64,000 nucleotides of DNA, taken from Saprospiraceae bacterium. Its GTDB lineage: Bacteria; Bacteroidota; Bacteroidia; Chitinophagales; Saprospiraceae. The position numbers and the translations under genes are program-made. The stretch spans positions 1 through 64,000 of the forward strand of contig JANQSS010000288.1 in NCBI GenBank assembly GCA_028279185.1, in the 5' to 3' direction. This document shows positions 28,489-37,074 of the stretch, one piece after another. The notes beneath the pieces were generated by a model that had not been told where the DNA came from, ran no database searches, and was given only the letters and a program-made list of their open reading frames with translations. Every line of letters begins with the position of its first letter. Position 1 is the stretch's first letter.

Positions 28489-28819
28489 CCTTACTTATTG
28501 ATAATTAACAAATTACACCCTTTTTTGGAGGTCTTCCAAAGGTCGCGCAAATTTCGCAAAATTTTGATATCCACAAAAAATAATGTGCTCTTTTTGAGAG
28601 AATTGTGCAAGAAAATCCTTCATCCTCAACGTTTAAGCACCCTTTCCTCCGTTTAAACAGGCCTTCGATTTAGAGAAAAAGCCCCTTGGATAACGTATTC
28701 GGCTGCAAATCAGCTCAAAATGAGCTATCAAAAAGGTCGTTCTACGCGTTTATGCCGATAAATTAGATTATTCCGATAATCAAAGTTTTAAAGCACTAGA
28801 TGGTAAAGTACATTGTACC

Positions 28820-28827
28820 TATTTTTG
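28820..28827 (+). promoter_or_regulatory. -7 element at yicC; rest of the HU-yicC gap empty
   Basis: TATTTTTG matches TAnnTTTG and ends 5 nt before the yicC ATG (28833), which would give a very short or absent leader. The divergent gap 28489-28832 (344 bp) otherwise holds AT-rich sequence without ORF, repeat or RNA signature. A promoter for the HU gene must be there but was not recognised. Confidence 0.42.
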
Positions 28828-28832
28828 CGGCC

Positions 28833-29708
28833 ATGATATTATCAATGACAGGGTACGGTGAGGCGTCGACATTTTTTGAAGACAAGGAAATCAAAGTAGA
28901 AGTCAAGACTATCAACAGCAAAGCAGGAGACATTAGGTTTCGGATTCCACATCGTTATAGCGCTCTGGAAATTAAGCTTAGGCGCATCGTCCAAGAAACG
29001 GCTCATCGAGGTAAAATTGAGGTAACTATTTCTACGCAGAGCGACAAAATGGATGATGAGTATGAAATCAATTTGCCATTGTTTAACGCTTATTACAAGA
29101 GTCTATCTTCCGCACTGAATAAAATGAATGTTGTAGATGGCAGCCTGGCAGCCGGCATATTGAAAATATATAATGTCGTCCGTCCCAATAACTCAACCGT
29201 GAGTTTGGAAGAAACGCAAGTCGTTATTTCATGCCTGCATGCAGCGTTGGACGCATTGAAGACATTTCGTTCGGAAGAAGGGCAAGCCCTGCTGGCAGAT
29301 TTTAAATTACGGTCAAGTTTAATCGCATCGAAAATTGATGAAATAAGCCCATTCGAAACTCAACGATTGGAAGAACTTAAAACCCGATTAATTAAAAATT
29401 TTGAAAGTATTGGCCGAGAAGTCGATATACATAAAAACAGGTTCGAACAAGAATTAACATATTATCTCGAAAAATTTGATTTAACGGAAGAAAAGGTTCG
29501 ATTAAAACAACATTGTGATTTTTTTCTGCAAACGCTTCAAAATAAAGATGAAGTGAAAGGAAAGTCACTTGCCTTTATTAGCCAGGAAATGGGTCGCGAA
29601 ATAAATACTATAGGCTCAAAAGCCAACAATCATCGTATTCAGCATATCGTGGTTGGGATGAAAGAAGAGCTTGAAAAAATCAAAGAACAGCTAGCTAATG
29701 TCGTTTAG
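28833..29708 (+). CDS. yicC: YicC-family endoribonuclease
   Basis: 291 aa from the ATG at 28833, since MILSMTGYGEA is the conserved family N-terminus; the 11 upstream codons to 28800 are unlike the family and cross the promoter. The C-terminal GSKANNHRIQHIVVGMKEELEKIKEQ is the other hallmark (DUF1732 region). YicC proteins are stress-related RNases that cut structured or sRNA targets in enterobacteria; that role is extrapolated. It overlaps gmk by 11 bp, the usual yicC-gmk order. Confidence 0.93.
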   Translation: MILSMTGYGEASTFFEDKEIKVEVKTINSKAGDIRFRIPHRYSALEIKLRRIVQETAHRGKIEVTISTQSDKMDDEYEINLPLFNAYYKSLSSALNKMNVVDGSLAAGILKIYNVVRPNNSTVSLEETQVVISCLHAALDALKTFRSEEGQALLADFKLRSSLIASKIDEISPFETQRLEELKTRLIKNFESIGREVDIHKNRFEQELTYYLEKFDLTEEKVRLKQHCDFFLQTLQNKDEVKGKSLAFISQEMGREINTIGSKANNHRIQHIVVGMKEELEKIKEQLANVV

Positions 29709-30297
29709 CCAAAAAAATCAGGGTGGCAAGATGCTTATTTTCACCGCTCCATCTGGTGCCGGGAAAACAACTATCGTGCGACATTTATTAAATACATTTG
29801 ACTTTTTGGATTTTTCTATCTCCGTGACGACAAGAGAACGGCGCCCGCATGAAATCGAGGGAAAAGATTATTTTTTTCGTTCAGTTGAAGAGTTTCAACA
29901 CCTGATCAAAACTGAAAAATTAGCGGAATGGGAAGAGGTTTATGAAGGTCGATTTTACGGAACTTTAAAATCTGAGGTTGACCGCATATGGCAATCGGGT
30001 CGGCACAGCGTTTTCGACATTGACGTTAAAGGTGCAGCTAATTTACAGCTTCAATACCCATCCAATTGCAAATCGACTTTCATCAAGCCACCATCTATAG
30101 ACATTCTGATCGAGCGGTTGACGAATCGAAAGACAGAGTCAGCGGATTCCCTCGAAAAAAGAATTAAAAAAGCGAAGATTGAACTCTGCTATGAGTCGGT
30201 ATTTCATCAAGTGTTAATCAATGATGACTTGAGCGCTGCTTTAAAAAATGCAGAAAAAATCGCTCAATCCTTTATATTTGGGGAGAACCATCAATAA
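29698..30297 (+). CDS. gmk: Guanylate kinase
   Basis: Phosphorylates GMP to GDP. P-loop TAPSGAGKTTIVRHLL, GMP-binding TTRERRPHEIEGKDYFF, and the EWEEVYEGRFYGT lid region. 199 aa. The start at 29698 overlaps yicC by 11 bp; the Met just before LIFTAPSG (29731) is an alternative start and would give a more typical N-terminus. Confidence 0.96.
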   Translation: MSFSQKNQGGKMLIFTAPSGAGKTTIVRHLLNTFDFLDFSISVTTRERRPHEIEGKDYFFRSVEEFQHLIKTEKLAEWEEVYEGRFYGTLKSEVDRIWQSGRHSVFDIDVKGAANLQLQYPSNCKSTFIKPPSIDILIERLTNRKTESADSLEKRIKKAKIELCYESVFHQVLINDDLSAALKNAEKIAQSFIFGENHQ

Positions 30298-30298
30298 A

Positions 30299-30685
30299 AT
30301 GGGTACGGCAATCACTAAAGGAATCAAGATTTCTGTCTTTCCTCAATATCTTCAAGAGGAGAGTCGTCCAAAGGAAGGACGTCATTTATTTTCATATTTG
30401 ATTGAAATCGAAAATGTTAGTGATCAAGTTGTCCAATTAATGTCACGTCATTGGTATATTCTCGACTCTTTTAGTCATTCACGTGAAGTTGAAGGAGAAG
30501 GGGTTATTGGTCAACAACCAGTTCTCACCCCTGGTCAAATTCACCGGTACACTTCTTGGTGCCCACTTGAATCAGATATCGGCTTGATGTTTGGTTTTTA
30601 TAAAATGCGAATCGTTGAGACTGGTGAACTCTTTGAAGTACGCATACCTGAATTTACACTTTGCTCCGACGCCAAGCTCAATTGA
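30299..30685 (+). CDS. apaG: ApaG-domain protein (Co2+/Mg2+ efflux-associated)
   Basis: 128 aa from the ATG at 30299, directly after the gmk stop; the frame runs back to 30248, but MGTAITKGIKISVFPQY is the family-like beginning. An immunoglobulin-like fold with SRHWYILDSF, GEGVIGQQPVLTPGQ, YTSWCPLES and GLMFGFYKM, all ApaG signatures. The biochemical role is unsettled. It is the last host gene before the prophage. Confidence 0.93.
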   Translation: MGTAITKGIKISVFPQYLQEESRPKEGRHLFSYLIEIENVSDQVVQLMSRHWYILDSFSHSREVEGEGVIGQQPVLTPGQIHRYTSWCPLESDIGLMFGFYKMRIVETGELFEVRIPEFTLCSDAKLN

Positions 30686-30784
30686 TAGCTATTTCAATTG
30701 CTATTTTAATCTTTCTTCATTATTCAAAAGTCATACTTAGCCATTGATAGATCGGGCTTCATTCGAGAACACCATAAGTAAATG

Positions 30785-30812
30785 AAAAAAGCGGCTCAAG
30801 AGCCGCTTTTTT
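30785..30812. terminator. Bidirectional terminator at the prophage boundary
   Basis: A6 - AGCGGCT - caag - AGCCGCT - T6, with a 7-bp GC-rich stem. It can end apaG on the plus strand and, read the other way, follows the tRNA 3' end remnant at 30815-30832, so it was probably the terminator of the original minus-strand tRNA gene. Confidence 0.88.
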
Positions 30813-30814
30813 CT

Positions 30815-30832
30815 GTGGTACCACCTGGAATT
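30815..30832 (-). other. tRNA 3'-end remnant, putative attL of the prophage
   Basis: Read on the minus strand, this 18-bp segment is ATTCCAGGTGGTACCACA, which looks like the end of a T-loop, a T-stem 3' strand (CCAGG), acceptor strand and the CCA of a tRNA. The bases beyond 30832 stop matching a tRNA, so only the tail survives. An integrase gene starts 157 bp away and a terminator fits on the other side. This is the expected left junction of an element that integrated in a tRNA 3' end. Confidence 0.68.
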
Positions 30833-30988
30833 GATAGGGTGTGAGCATTTGACGTAATTTGAATGTAATTATGTTAAAATCAATAGATTATATATTTTGC
30901 TATTGTCAAAAGACTTCATTTTTATTCATATATTGCAGATAAAACCGTCCACAAATGAGTCCACCTTTTCATATTAAAGTGAACGGCC

Positions 30989-32254
30989 ATGACAATCAAT
31001 TTTTATCTGAAAAACAAAAGTGAAGCAACCACCTCAATCATTCTTCATCTATGGGCAAAAAAGCGCGTTCGGTTTGCAATCGGCGAAACGATTGATCCTA
31101 AGCTCTGGGATGATTTAAAACAATATCCGGTTCGAAGACACGAATCGTATTCGTTTCTTTCGAGATACATCGACAAATGTCGATTTGAGGCAAAGTCTTA
31201 TTACGAATCAAGACGATTGGATGGATTGGGTGTAACTCAACCCAGCTTTAGAGAATACATGAACAGTAAACTAACCCAGGTCGAGGCCAATCCAGTATCT
31301 AAGACTATCAATCTCCTTGAGTATATGGACTTGTTTATCAATAACAGAAAAAGAACATCCACGTATTCGGTAAACACAATCAAGACTTATAATAAACTCA
31401 AAGGAAGGCTTGAAGAATATCAAAAACATTCCGGAGCTCCCCTATCGTTCAAATCAATCGATCTCGACTTCTTTTATGATTTCTCTGATTGGATGTTCAA
31501 TATCCAAAAATATGCCCTTAGTACGGGGAACAGATATATTACTTACATTAAGGTAGTAATGAGGGACGCAGTTGAAAATGGCTATACAGACAACCTCAGC
31601 TTTGAGTCCAAGCGATTTCATATAAAGTATCAGCCTGGTGATAATATATTTTTGACTGAAGATGAATTACTTCATGCGTATAAGCACAAGTTCAAACCTG
31701 AGAACGAACACTTGACCAAGTACAGAGACCTTTACTTAGTGGCTTCCTTCACGGGATTGAGGTTTTCAGATTTTTCTTTACTCACACCAGATCATATTGT
31801 CTCAATTAAGAATGAAGACTATGTGAGAAAGCTGAATCAGAAGACAAGAAGAACAACCTACATACCACTTCATTCAGTAGTTAAAAAAATCATTCCTACA
31901 ATTGATATCCATAATCCGCCTTTAATTCAGGTATTTAACAGACAAATTAAAAAAGCTTTCAAGCTTATGAAATTTAACCAGCCAATTTTCATTAGATCTT
32001 CTAAAGCAGGAAAGATTATAGAGGTAAAAAAAGAAAAGTGGGAACTCATCACTGCTCATACGGCCAGATCAAATTTCATAACTAATTGCTTAATTTCTGG
32101 TATTCCTGAAAAACCAATTATGGACATGGTTGGTATAAGTAAAGCAGATACACTTAAGAAATATCAGCGCATGACACCAAAAGAGAGCGCTATCATAGCT
32201 ATGAATAATAAATTTTTCAGCGCGAAGTCGAAATGGCTACTAAATAGTATTTAA
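30989..32254 (+). CDS. Tyrosine recombinase (prophage integrase)
   Basis: 421-aa integrase of the Bacteroidota phage type: an arm-binding N-terminal domain (NFYLKNKSEATTSIILHLW), a SAM-like core-binding domain at about 105-205, and a catalytic domain. Catalytic residues: Arg in FTGLRFSDFS, His357 and Arg360 in HTARSNF, and nucleophile Tyr392 in LKKYQRM. The His/Trp position that follows (usually GH) is Ile here (VGIS), a tolerated but unusual change. It faces away from attL and should catalyse integration and excision there. The 32255-32475 gap holds no recognisable feature. Confidence 0.92.
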   Translation: MTINFYLKNKSEATTSIILHLWAKKRVRFAIGETIDPKLWDDLKQYPVRRHESYSFLSRYIDKCRFEAKSYYESRRLDGLGVTQPSFREYMNSKLTQVEANPVSKTINLLEYMDLFINNRKRTSTYSVNTIKTYNKLKGRLEEYQKHSGAPLSFKSIDLDFFYDFSDWMFNIQKYALSTGNRYITYIKVVMRDAVENGYTDNLSFESKRFHIKYQPGDNIFLTEDELLHAYKHKFKPENEHLTKYRDLYLVASFTGLRFSDFSLLTPDHIVSIKNEDYVRKLNQKTRRTTYIPLHSVVKKIIPTIDIHNPPLIQVFNRQIKKAFKLMKFNQPIFIRSSKAGKIIEVKKEKWELITAHTARSNFITNCLISGIPEKPIMDMVGISKADTLKKYQRMTPKESAIIAMNNKFFSAKSKWLLNSI

Positions 32255-32475
32255 CCTTAACAGACCGACGAGATCCACACTAATTACGTTATGGCCCATC
32301 TGTATCGATTTCAATTACTTTCATTGATTAAATAAAATCAAGTTATTCTGGGTCAAAATCTCCGCGTCTCTGCCGTCTTCGTTTTGCTGAAGTTTCACCC
32401 AATCCGAATAAGGTGAGCTGCTCATAGATCTTGAAATTGAAATATTAAAGTAGGAAAGCTCTATATTGTTGACCT

Positions 32476-33267
32476 ATGTGTTATGAAATTGCCGCGCAGA
32501 CTTATAGCAGACTCAAGTACGCCAGACGAGTAGGAGCCAGTCAAGAAGAAATTGAACGCCTGGAAAGGGAGTATGAGAGGCTAAAACCGTATCCTCTGTA
32601 TTACGCTATGTCGTTCGCATTTCCGAAGTTGGTTATTTATAGAAATACAGATCCGAAAAACCCTGTTTTGGCGGAATTTTCGTTGATACCTCACTTCGCG
32701 AAAACTAAAAAAGAGGCAGATAGATACAGGGCACAATACAGGACGGCAAATGCTACAGTTGAGAAGGTGCGAACTACTCCAATGTATAGAGGGGTTGTTT
32801 CAAGAAAGTGGTGCTTCATACTGCTTGATGGTTTTTTCGAAAATCATCACCATAATAAAAAGTCTCACCCCTTCCACATACGACATAAGTCTACAGAACC
32901 AATTCTAATGCCCGGATTGTGGGATGAGTGGGTGGACCCCGAGACGGGAGAAGTGCGCACATCCTGCAATATTCTAACCAGGGCGGCCGATGGCTTCATG
33001 GAAGTGTTGCATAACAAGAAAACTGGGCGCGGCCCGCGTATGCCAATTATGATTAAACCTGGATTGGAGGCGGAAATACTAAACGATTTTGACTTAGTTC
33101 TGGACAATTACAAGGAAATTGAATTGCCGCTTGACGAGCTTGAGTTTTTTCCAGTCGGTCAACTACGCGGCTCTAAAAATGGTATTGGTAATAAGCCAGA
33201 AGCATGGGAGTCTCACGAGTATGATACACTGAAAGGTAGCACCATATTGGAGTTTAGCAAATCATAA
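32476..33267 (+). CDS. SRAP-family protein (YedK/HMCES), copy 1
   Basis: 263 aa. SRAP proteins form a covalent link between Cys2 and abasic sites in single-stranded DNA, shielding them. Cys2 is present (start MCYEI), with the Asn of RTANATVEKV, the catalytic Glu in LLDGFFENHH, and the RMPIMI segment downstream. An inserted charged helix near residue 20-40 is typical of the Bacteroidota subgroup. It converges on a second SRAP gene with 9 bp between. It may protect phage DNA during replication or repair. Confidence 0.87.
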   Translation: MCYEIAAQTYSRLKYARRVGASQEEIERLEREYERLKPYPLYYAMSFAFPKLVIYRNTDPKNPVLAEFSLIPHFAKTKKEADRYRAQYRTANATVEKVRTTPMYRGVVSRKWCFILLDGFFENHHHNKKSHPFHIRHKSTEPILMPGLWDEWVDPETGEVRTSCNILTRAADGFMEVLHNKKTGRGPRMPIMIKPGLEAEILNDFDLVLDNYKEIELPLDELEFFPVGQLRGSKNGIGNKPEAWESHEYDTLKGSTILEFSKS

Positions 33268-33276
33268 GCTATCGTT

Positions 33277-34089
33277 TTATCCATATCGTTCTTTCCACCT
33301 CCTTGCCTTAGCATCACTCATACGCCTAATCTTTGGATCATAATTATTGTCTTTGGTTTGCATAACACGTTTACCTGATATTGGAGCCAATAACTTTAAG
33401 TACTTGTGGTTTCGGTTTTTTATCTCATTGCTTATGCGATAAGCATCAAATACCTGATAATCGAAGGGCTTCATAAGTGCCGTTGCATTCGCTAAAGGTT
33501 CATTAGTTTTTAACCATACATATTCGTCCTCTCCATTGAGGAGTACAACAGGGCATCTATGGTGTCCAATTCGCTTCATTAATTTATTTGCAGGGGCCGT
33601 AATAATTGCAAATGAATTTATTCCCTTACCCGTATAGGGATCGATCCATGTATCCCATATTCCGGCAAGTGAAAACTTTTGTTGTTTTGATCGTGGAAAA
33701 ATTAAATAGGGTTTATCTAACTCCGCATTACGCGGTCCCGCAATGAATGCATCGCATACAATTAGACATCGTTGTGACCTAATTGGTCCCTTAAACTGTG
33801 GCATAGTAAGAATGCCTTTTGGTCCTGTATAATTCGCGGTATTATATTCCCGGTTGAGCTTGCCCTCCATTGGAATATTAGTGACATATGTTTGTCTTTT
33901 AGAATTGGCCAGGGTTAGGCCAAATTGGAACATCTGTAGTTGCTGTGGATCTTTATTGGTTATAACTAACGCAGCATCAGATTTCGCAATATTGGCTGAA
34001 GGTTTGTAGGACAATTCATCATCAGCGAATGCCTGGTAACGCTTCTCTATTTCTCGAATGGACTTGACAACAACGAATCTCTTGCACAT
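33277..34089 (-). CDS. SRAP-family protein, copy 2 with divergent active site
   Basis: 270 aa, starting MCKRF, so Cys2 is retained. The Asn region (YNTANYTGP), the His segment (IGHHRCPVVLLNG) and GIWDTWIDPYTG match SRAP, but the conserved GFYEW segment reads CDAFIAGP, so the catalytic Glu is missing. It could crosslink without resolving, or serve as a binding or decoy form. The start overlaps the next upstream gene by 43 bp. It is last in the leftward early operon. Confidence 0.8.
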   Translation of the reverse strand: MCKRFVVVKSIREIEKRYQAFADDELSYKPSANIAKSDAALVITNKDPQQLQMFQFGLTLANSKRQTYVTNIPMEGKLNREYNTANYTGPKGILTMPQFKGPIRSQRCLIVCDAFIAGPRNAELDKPYLIFPRSKQQKFSLAGIWDTWIDPYTGKGINSFAIITAPANKLMKRIGHHRCPVVLLNGEDEYVWLKTNEPLANATALMKPFDYQVFDAYRISNEIKNRNHKYLKLLAPISGKRVMQTKDNNYDPKIRRMSDAKARRWKERYG

Positions 34090-34409
34090 TTTCCAAATTT
34101 AGTAATTTTGAAATTATGACTGCACTTCGAGGACATAGAGCCAAAGAATCGAATAACACGTCTTGCAGTGAAATATTGGTCGTAGTCGACTTCTTTTTCA
34201 TGCCTCAAAGCGAGATCAAACCCGAACCGCTTAAGCCAGTCCTCGGTGAGGGGGATAGGTTTCAAATGCGATCGGCCGATCGATGATGACAGAAGTAGAT
34301 CACTGATATCTGAAGGAGTAATAACCAGTTGATCCCCATCTTGATCAATCACCATATTTCCAATTCTAAGTTCGTTTGGTTTATCATATGTTTTGTTTGA
34401 GCAATACAA
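34047..34409 (-). CDS. Phage hypothetical protein
   Basis: 120 aa. A segment near the N-terminus (ELRIGNMVIDQDGDQL) and PIPLTEDWLKRFGF recur in small proteins of Bacteroidota phages of unknown role. The C-terminus is basic. It overlaps its downstream SRAP neighbour by 43 bp and the upstream gene by 26 bp, in keeping with the tightly packed operon. Confidence 0.6.
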   Translation of the reverse strand: MYCSNKTYDKPNELRIGNMVIDQDGDQLVITPSDISDLLLSSSIGRSHLKPIPLTEDWLKRFGFDLALRHEKEVDYDQYFTARRVIRFFGSMSSKCSHNFKITKFGKCARDSLLSSPFEK

Positions 34410-34629
34410 GCGCTTTTTCCATTAAACTTTCGTCCTTCTCCTTGTTTGCTTGGGCTTTCTTTAAGAACTCAGCTTTGCGAATACTCTTAATGCCAGCAGT
34501 AACATATTTACTAACATCAACACCTTCACCCGTTAGAAAATCAGTCGCAGTATCATGATTTGAGCTGACTGCTTCTGCATAATCATGAAGAAGCAACTTG
34601 CAGCCTTTGTAGTTCTTTTTCTTTTCCAT
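34384..34629 (-). CDS. Phage hypothetical protein, basic
   Basis: 81 aa from the preferred Met (MEKKKNYK) at 34629; the frame starts at 34656. Helical and Lys-rich, with no recognised domain (LLHDYAEAVSSNHDT, LMEKALVLLKQNI). Confidence 0.5.
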   Translation of the reverse strand: MEKKKNYKGCKLLLHDYAEAVSSNHDTATDFLTGEGVDVSKYVTAGIKSIRKAEFLKKAQANKEKDESLMEKALVLLKQNI

Positions 34630-34656
34630 AATAATACTTACCCTTTTTAATATCAC

Positions 34657-34881
34657 CTATTTCCATACCTCTATTTTGTCCCCGGCGCGCGAGGGGTTGG
34701 ATAAATAAAGTCTTGATCTCGCATCAGGATATTCCTTATCGCACGCCATTAGCTCTATGTTTTTTAGCATTATCTTGTATTTACGCATGTAAGAATATAC
34801 CAACTGATAAGCCGTTTCGGCGTCTGGCGCTATGGCATAATGATCCGAAAAGTCGGTAAGAGTTACTTTATAAAGCTTCAT
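34657..34881 (-). CDS. Phage hypothetical protein
   Basis: 74 aa beginning MKLYKVTLTDFSDHYAI with an AETAYQLVYSYM helix; the layout resembles small alpha/beta proteins of phages that process host signals, but no family is recognised. It overlaps the upstream gene by 14 bp. Confidence 0.5.
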   Translation of the reverse strand: MKLYKVTLTDFSDHYAIAPDAETAYQLVYSYMRKYKIMLKNIELMACDKEYPDARSRLYLSNPSRAGDKIEVWK

Positions 34882-35074
34882 TTCTATTCTGTTTAGTGCC
34901 TAATATTTCGTTTTCAATCTCTGACTCTTCGCATTTCTTCTCATAGTAACACCTCATTAAAGTTTCAATGTAGCCCTGAGCGTTGGGACTAATCATAATT
35001 TCTTCATCCAAAGACCGATTCAAGACTGCCCAAATCTTTTCCCAATAAATTTCTTCTAAGCTAACTCCGTTCAT
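34868..35074 (-). CDS. Phage hypothetical protein, acidic
   Basis: 68 aa, mostly helical (EEIYWEKIWAVLNRSLDEEI, MRCYYEKKCEESEIENEI). No known domain; position and overlap with the next gene support its being translated. Confidence 0.48.
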   Translation of the reverse strand: MNGVSLEEIYWEKIWAVLNRSLDEEIMISPNAQGYIETLMRCYYEKKCEESEIENEILGTKQNRNEAL

Positions 35075-35083
35075 ATTTACTCT

Positions 35084-35299
35084 CTATTTCTGCCACGGCA
35101 AGTACCAGGGGCAGCGTTTGATAAAAGTCAAAAGGTTTACGCGCGCGAATGCCTCAACTCTTTTCCAGCGGCCGGCTTTAATCAGTAGCATCGCGAGGTC
35201 ATTTTCTCTTTCTGAGTCTACGTCTATGATTCTACCATAGTCGTTTCCCTCTTTAATCCTGTCGCCCCTCACGGGCCTGAAATTGTTCGTGTATTTCAT
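35084..35299 (-). CDS. Phage hypothetical protein
   Basis: 71 aa, starting MKYTNNFRPVRGDRI, basic, ending CPWYLPWQK. No domain recognised; ends 9 bp before the next gene in the operon. Confidence 0.5.
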   Translation of the reverse strand: MKYTNNFRPVRGDRIKEGNDYGRIIDVDSERENDLAMLLIKAGRWKRVEAFARVNLLTFIKRCPWYLPWQK

Positions 35300-35305
35300 T
35301 GGTCG

Positions 35306-35497
35306 TTATTTGTTCGCCTGATTATATTTTGTCAATTTCAGATATTCATATCTACATTTCAATCCACAGAAATCACCGTATTTAAGTAGCTTCCATCCTT
35401 GTTTTTTGGCCTCATGTCTGTAATTATCGGGATGAACAAACACCGATGAAGCCAAACACATATCGCAACTTACGCGTGTATATTTTTTGATTGCCAT
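35306..35497 (-). CDS. Phage zinc-finger-like small protein
   Basis: 63 aa with two Cys pairs, CDMC near residue 11 and CGLKC near residue 46, spaced as in a treble-clef or zinc-ribbon site. A metal-binding or nucleic-acid-binding role is inferred. No family is recognised. Confidence 0.55.
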   Translation of the reverse strand: MAIKKYTRVSCDMCLASSVFVHPDNYRHEAKKQGWKLLKYGDFCGLKCRYEYLKLTKYNQANK

Positions 35498-35499
35498 TG

Positions 35500-35697
35500 T
35501 CAGTAATTCCCCTGTTCGTAATACACAACTTTGGGTTCGTCTATCCGTATGCGTTTCATCCTCAAAGGCTCAGTATGGTGTATAGTGGCTTTAGCAATAC
35601 TCCAAGCTTCTGATTTCGAATTTGCAAGTATTATCAAACCGCAAGGCACAGGCCATTTTGGTCTAAACTTTACTTCATATAATTTTAGCTTTTTCAT
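35500..35697 (-). CDS. Phage hypothetical protein
   Basis: 65 aa (start MKKLKLYEVKFRPK); alpha/beta with an AWSIAKATIHH helix. It resembles in layout the 74-aa protein at 34657, with a short beta strand then a helix at the same position, so the two may be distant paralogues. Confidence 0.48.
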   Translation of the reverse strand: MKKLKLYEVKFRPKWPVPCGLIILANSKSEAWSIAKATIHHTEPLRMKRIRIDEPKVVYYEQGNY

Positions 35698-35718
35698 AAT
35701 TCAATATTTCAAGTCAGT

Positions 35719-36072
35719 TCACTTCCCCGCCAGTTCACCCATCTTCTTGGGCCAGTGAGTTGAGAAACTTAATATCATTTGACACTCTTCTTCAGCATGT
35801 TGAAGACGGTCTATTTCCGCTGCAATTAAAGCACCAGCTATGATTAGTCTTTCCTTGTAGGCCTTTTTGCTCATCTTAATACATACGTCATCATTCCAGC
35901 TAACAGGCATATGGCTAAATCTTGTACGCGGTGTGCTGTTTGATAATAGCGCTCTCGCGGCCGTCGTGAGTTCATCGTTGCGGTTAAGAAGCATATCACC
36001 CTCAACTGTCCGTCCATGTTTTTCAATTTGCTCCTTTCTTTCTTGAGCGATTAATTGTATTCCTGTTTTCAT
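35719..36072 (-). CDS. Phage hypothetical protein (QLIAQERKEQIEKHG family)
   Basis: 117 aa. The N-terminal ERKEQIEKHGRTV followed by ALIAAEIDRLQ is typical of a phage-protein family of unknown function common in many tailed phages and prophages. It may be related to MazG-like or regulatory small proteins, but this could not be tested. It lies 24 bp downstream of the methyltransferase. Confidence 0.62.
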   Translation of the reverse strand: MKTGIQLIAQERKEQIEKHGRTVEGDMLLNRNDELTTAARALLSNSTPRTRFSHMPVSWNDDVCIKMSKKAYKERLIIAGALIAAEIDRLQHAEEECQMILSFSTHWPKKMGELAGK

Positions 36073-36096
36073 ATCATCTATTTACTTGCTAATAAT

Positions 36097-36762
36097 TCAT
36101 TCAACACGCGCCACGCCCGAGTGGCTCGTAATATGTTCCGTCCATTGAACAGCCATAGCCTGAGCTATACCGATATGGAATTTGCTTCGCTCTTTTCCTT
36201 TACCTTTTCCAAGTTTTCCGAATATGCTATATTTCGATTTTCCGGATTTGTTCTTTTTGCAGTTATAAAGAATGTACTCCGGATCAACGGCCGTCTTTTT
36301 ACCAAATAATGTCTCCTCCATATTGTACTCAAGTGGTGGTAAATTCTTTAACCACAGGCATGTCTTTTTCGGAATTGGATCACCGAAATAATAAGGGTCA
36401 ATTATTTGATTCGGAGGTCCGATATGAGTTGATAGAGCGCCAATAGGGTTTTCCATGGCAATGTGTTCTATGTCAGCATTAAATAACTCCCAAGCGAAAT
36501 TTACCGCATTTAACCTCTGACTCCATCTATGAGGATTCTTTATGAAGTGTCTATTCGCCGCTACAGTTAAATAGGTGCATGGTGGAAAACAGATCATTAG
36601 TTTAAAACCATCGTTTATGATGTCAAAAACATTACCTTGATAGTGTTTACCAGGACTTTCAGTTGGTAGAATGTCGCAACTAATAGCGTCCCATCCCTGC
36701 GCTGTAAATGCGTCCCGGACTATCCCTGAATATTCACACGCTATTAATGCTCTTTTATTCAT
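36097..36762 (-). CDS. Phage DNA cytosine methyltransferase-like protein
   Basis: 221 aa. The SAM-binding start ALIACEYSGIVRDAF and an FPPCTYL motif resemble motifs I and IV (catalytic PPC) of C5-cytosine methyltransferases; AMENPIGAL occupies the ENV-motif position. The protein is much shorter than Dcm, as in other phages, and lacks a target-recognition domain in the usual size. It may modify phage DNA against host restriction; the enzymatic role is inferred. Confidence 0.72.
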   Translation of the reverse strand: MNKRALIACEYSGIVRDAFTAQGWDAISCDILPTESPGKHYQGNVFDIINDGFKLMICFPPCTYLTVAANRHFIKNPHRWSQRLNAVNFAWELFNADIEHIAMENPIGALSTHIGPPNQIIDPYYFGDPIPKKTCLWLKNLPPLEYNMEETLFGKKTAVDPEYILYNCKKNKSGKSKYSIFGKLGKGKGKERSKFHIGIAQAMAVQWTEHITSHSGVARVE

Positions 36763-36834
36763 TCAATTCCTCTTTCAATCCCTCTAACCCCCGTACACAG
36801 AGATAAGATGGATTGGGTTTTATGCTTTGAGGGA

Positions 36835-37053
36835 CTATCCACAGGAAGTATTTCCTTTAAATTCATTGCAATAACCACCCATTCTGCTCTTTCTTTTATC
36901 ACGATAAGCCCTAAGAAATTCTTGTTTTATTTCCTCCGCATACTCCTCGGCTTCATTGGGTGACAAATCCTCAATGGGAATCTCATATCCATAATCTTCA
37001 AGCTCCACGCAAGACTGAGCTTTTCTAATTTTAATCTTAAATAACTTTTCCAT
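36835..37053 (-). CDS. Phage hypothetical protein
   Basis: 72 aa, starting MEKLFKIKIRKAQSC and rich in acidic residues (EEYAEEIKQEFL), with three Cys at the C-terminus. An alternative frame over the same stretch (36927-37181) was judged a shadow. No family recognised. Confidence 0.48.
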   Translation of the reverse strand: MEKLFKIKIRKAQSCVELEDYGYEIPIEDLSPNEAEEYAEEIKQEFLRAYRDKRKSRMGGYCNEFKGNTSCG

Positions 37054-37074
37054 AGGTATATTATTTCAAGTTGA

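Noticed and set aside
30248..30298. Longer ApaG start inside gmk
   Set aside because: The extra 17 residues are Lys/Asn-rich and unlike ApaG; the ATG at 30299, next to the gmk stop, fits the family.
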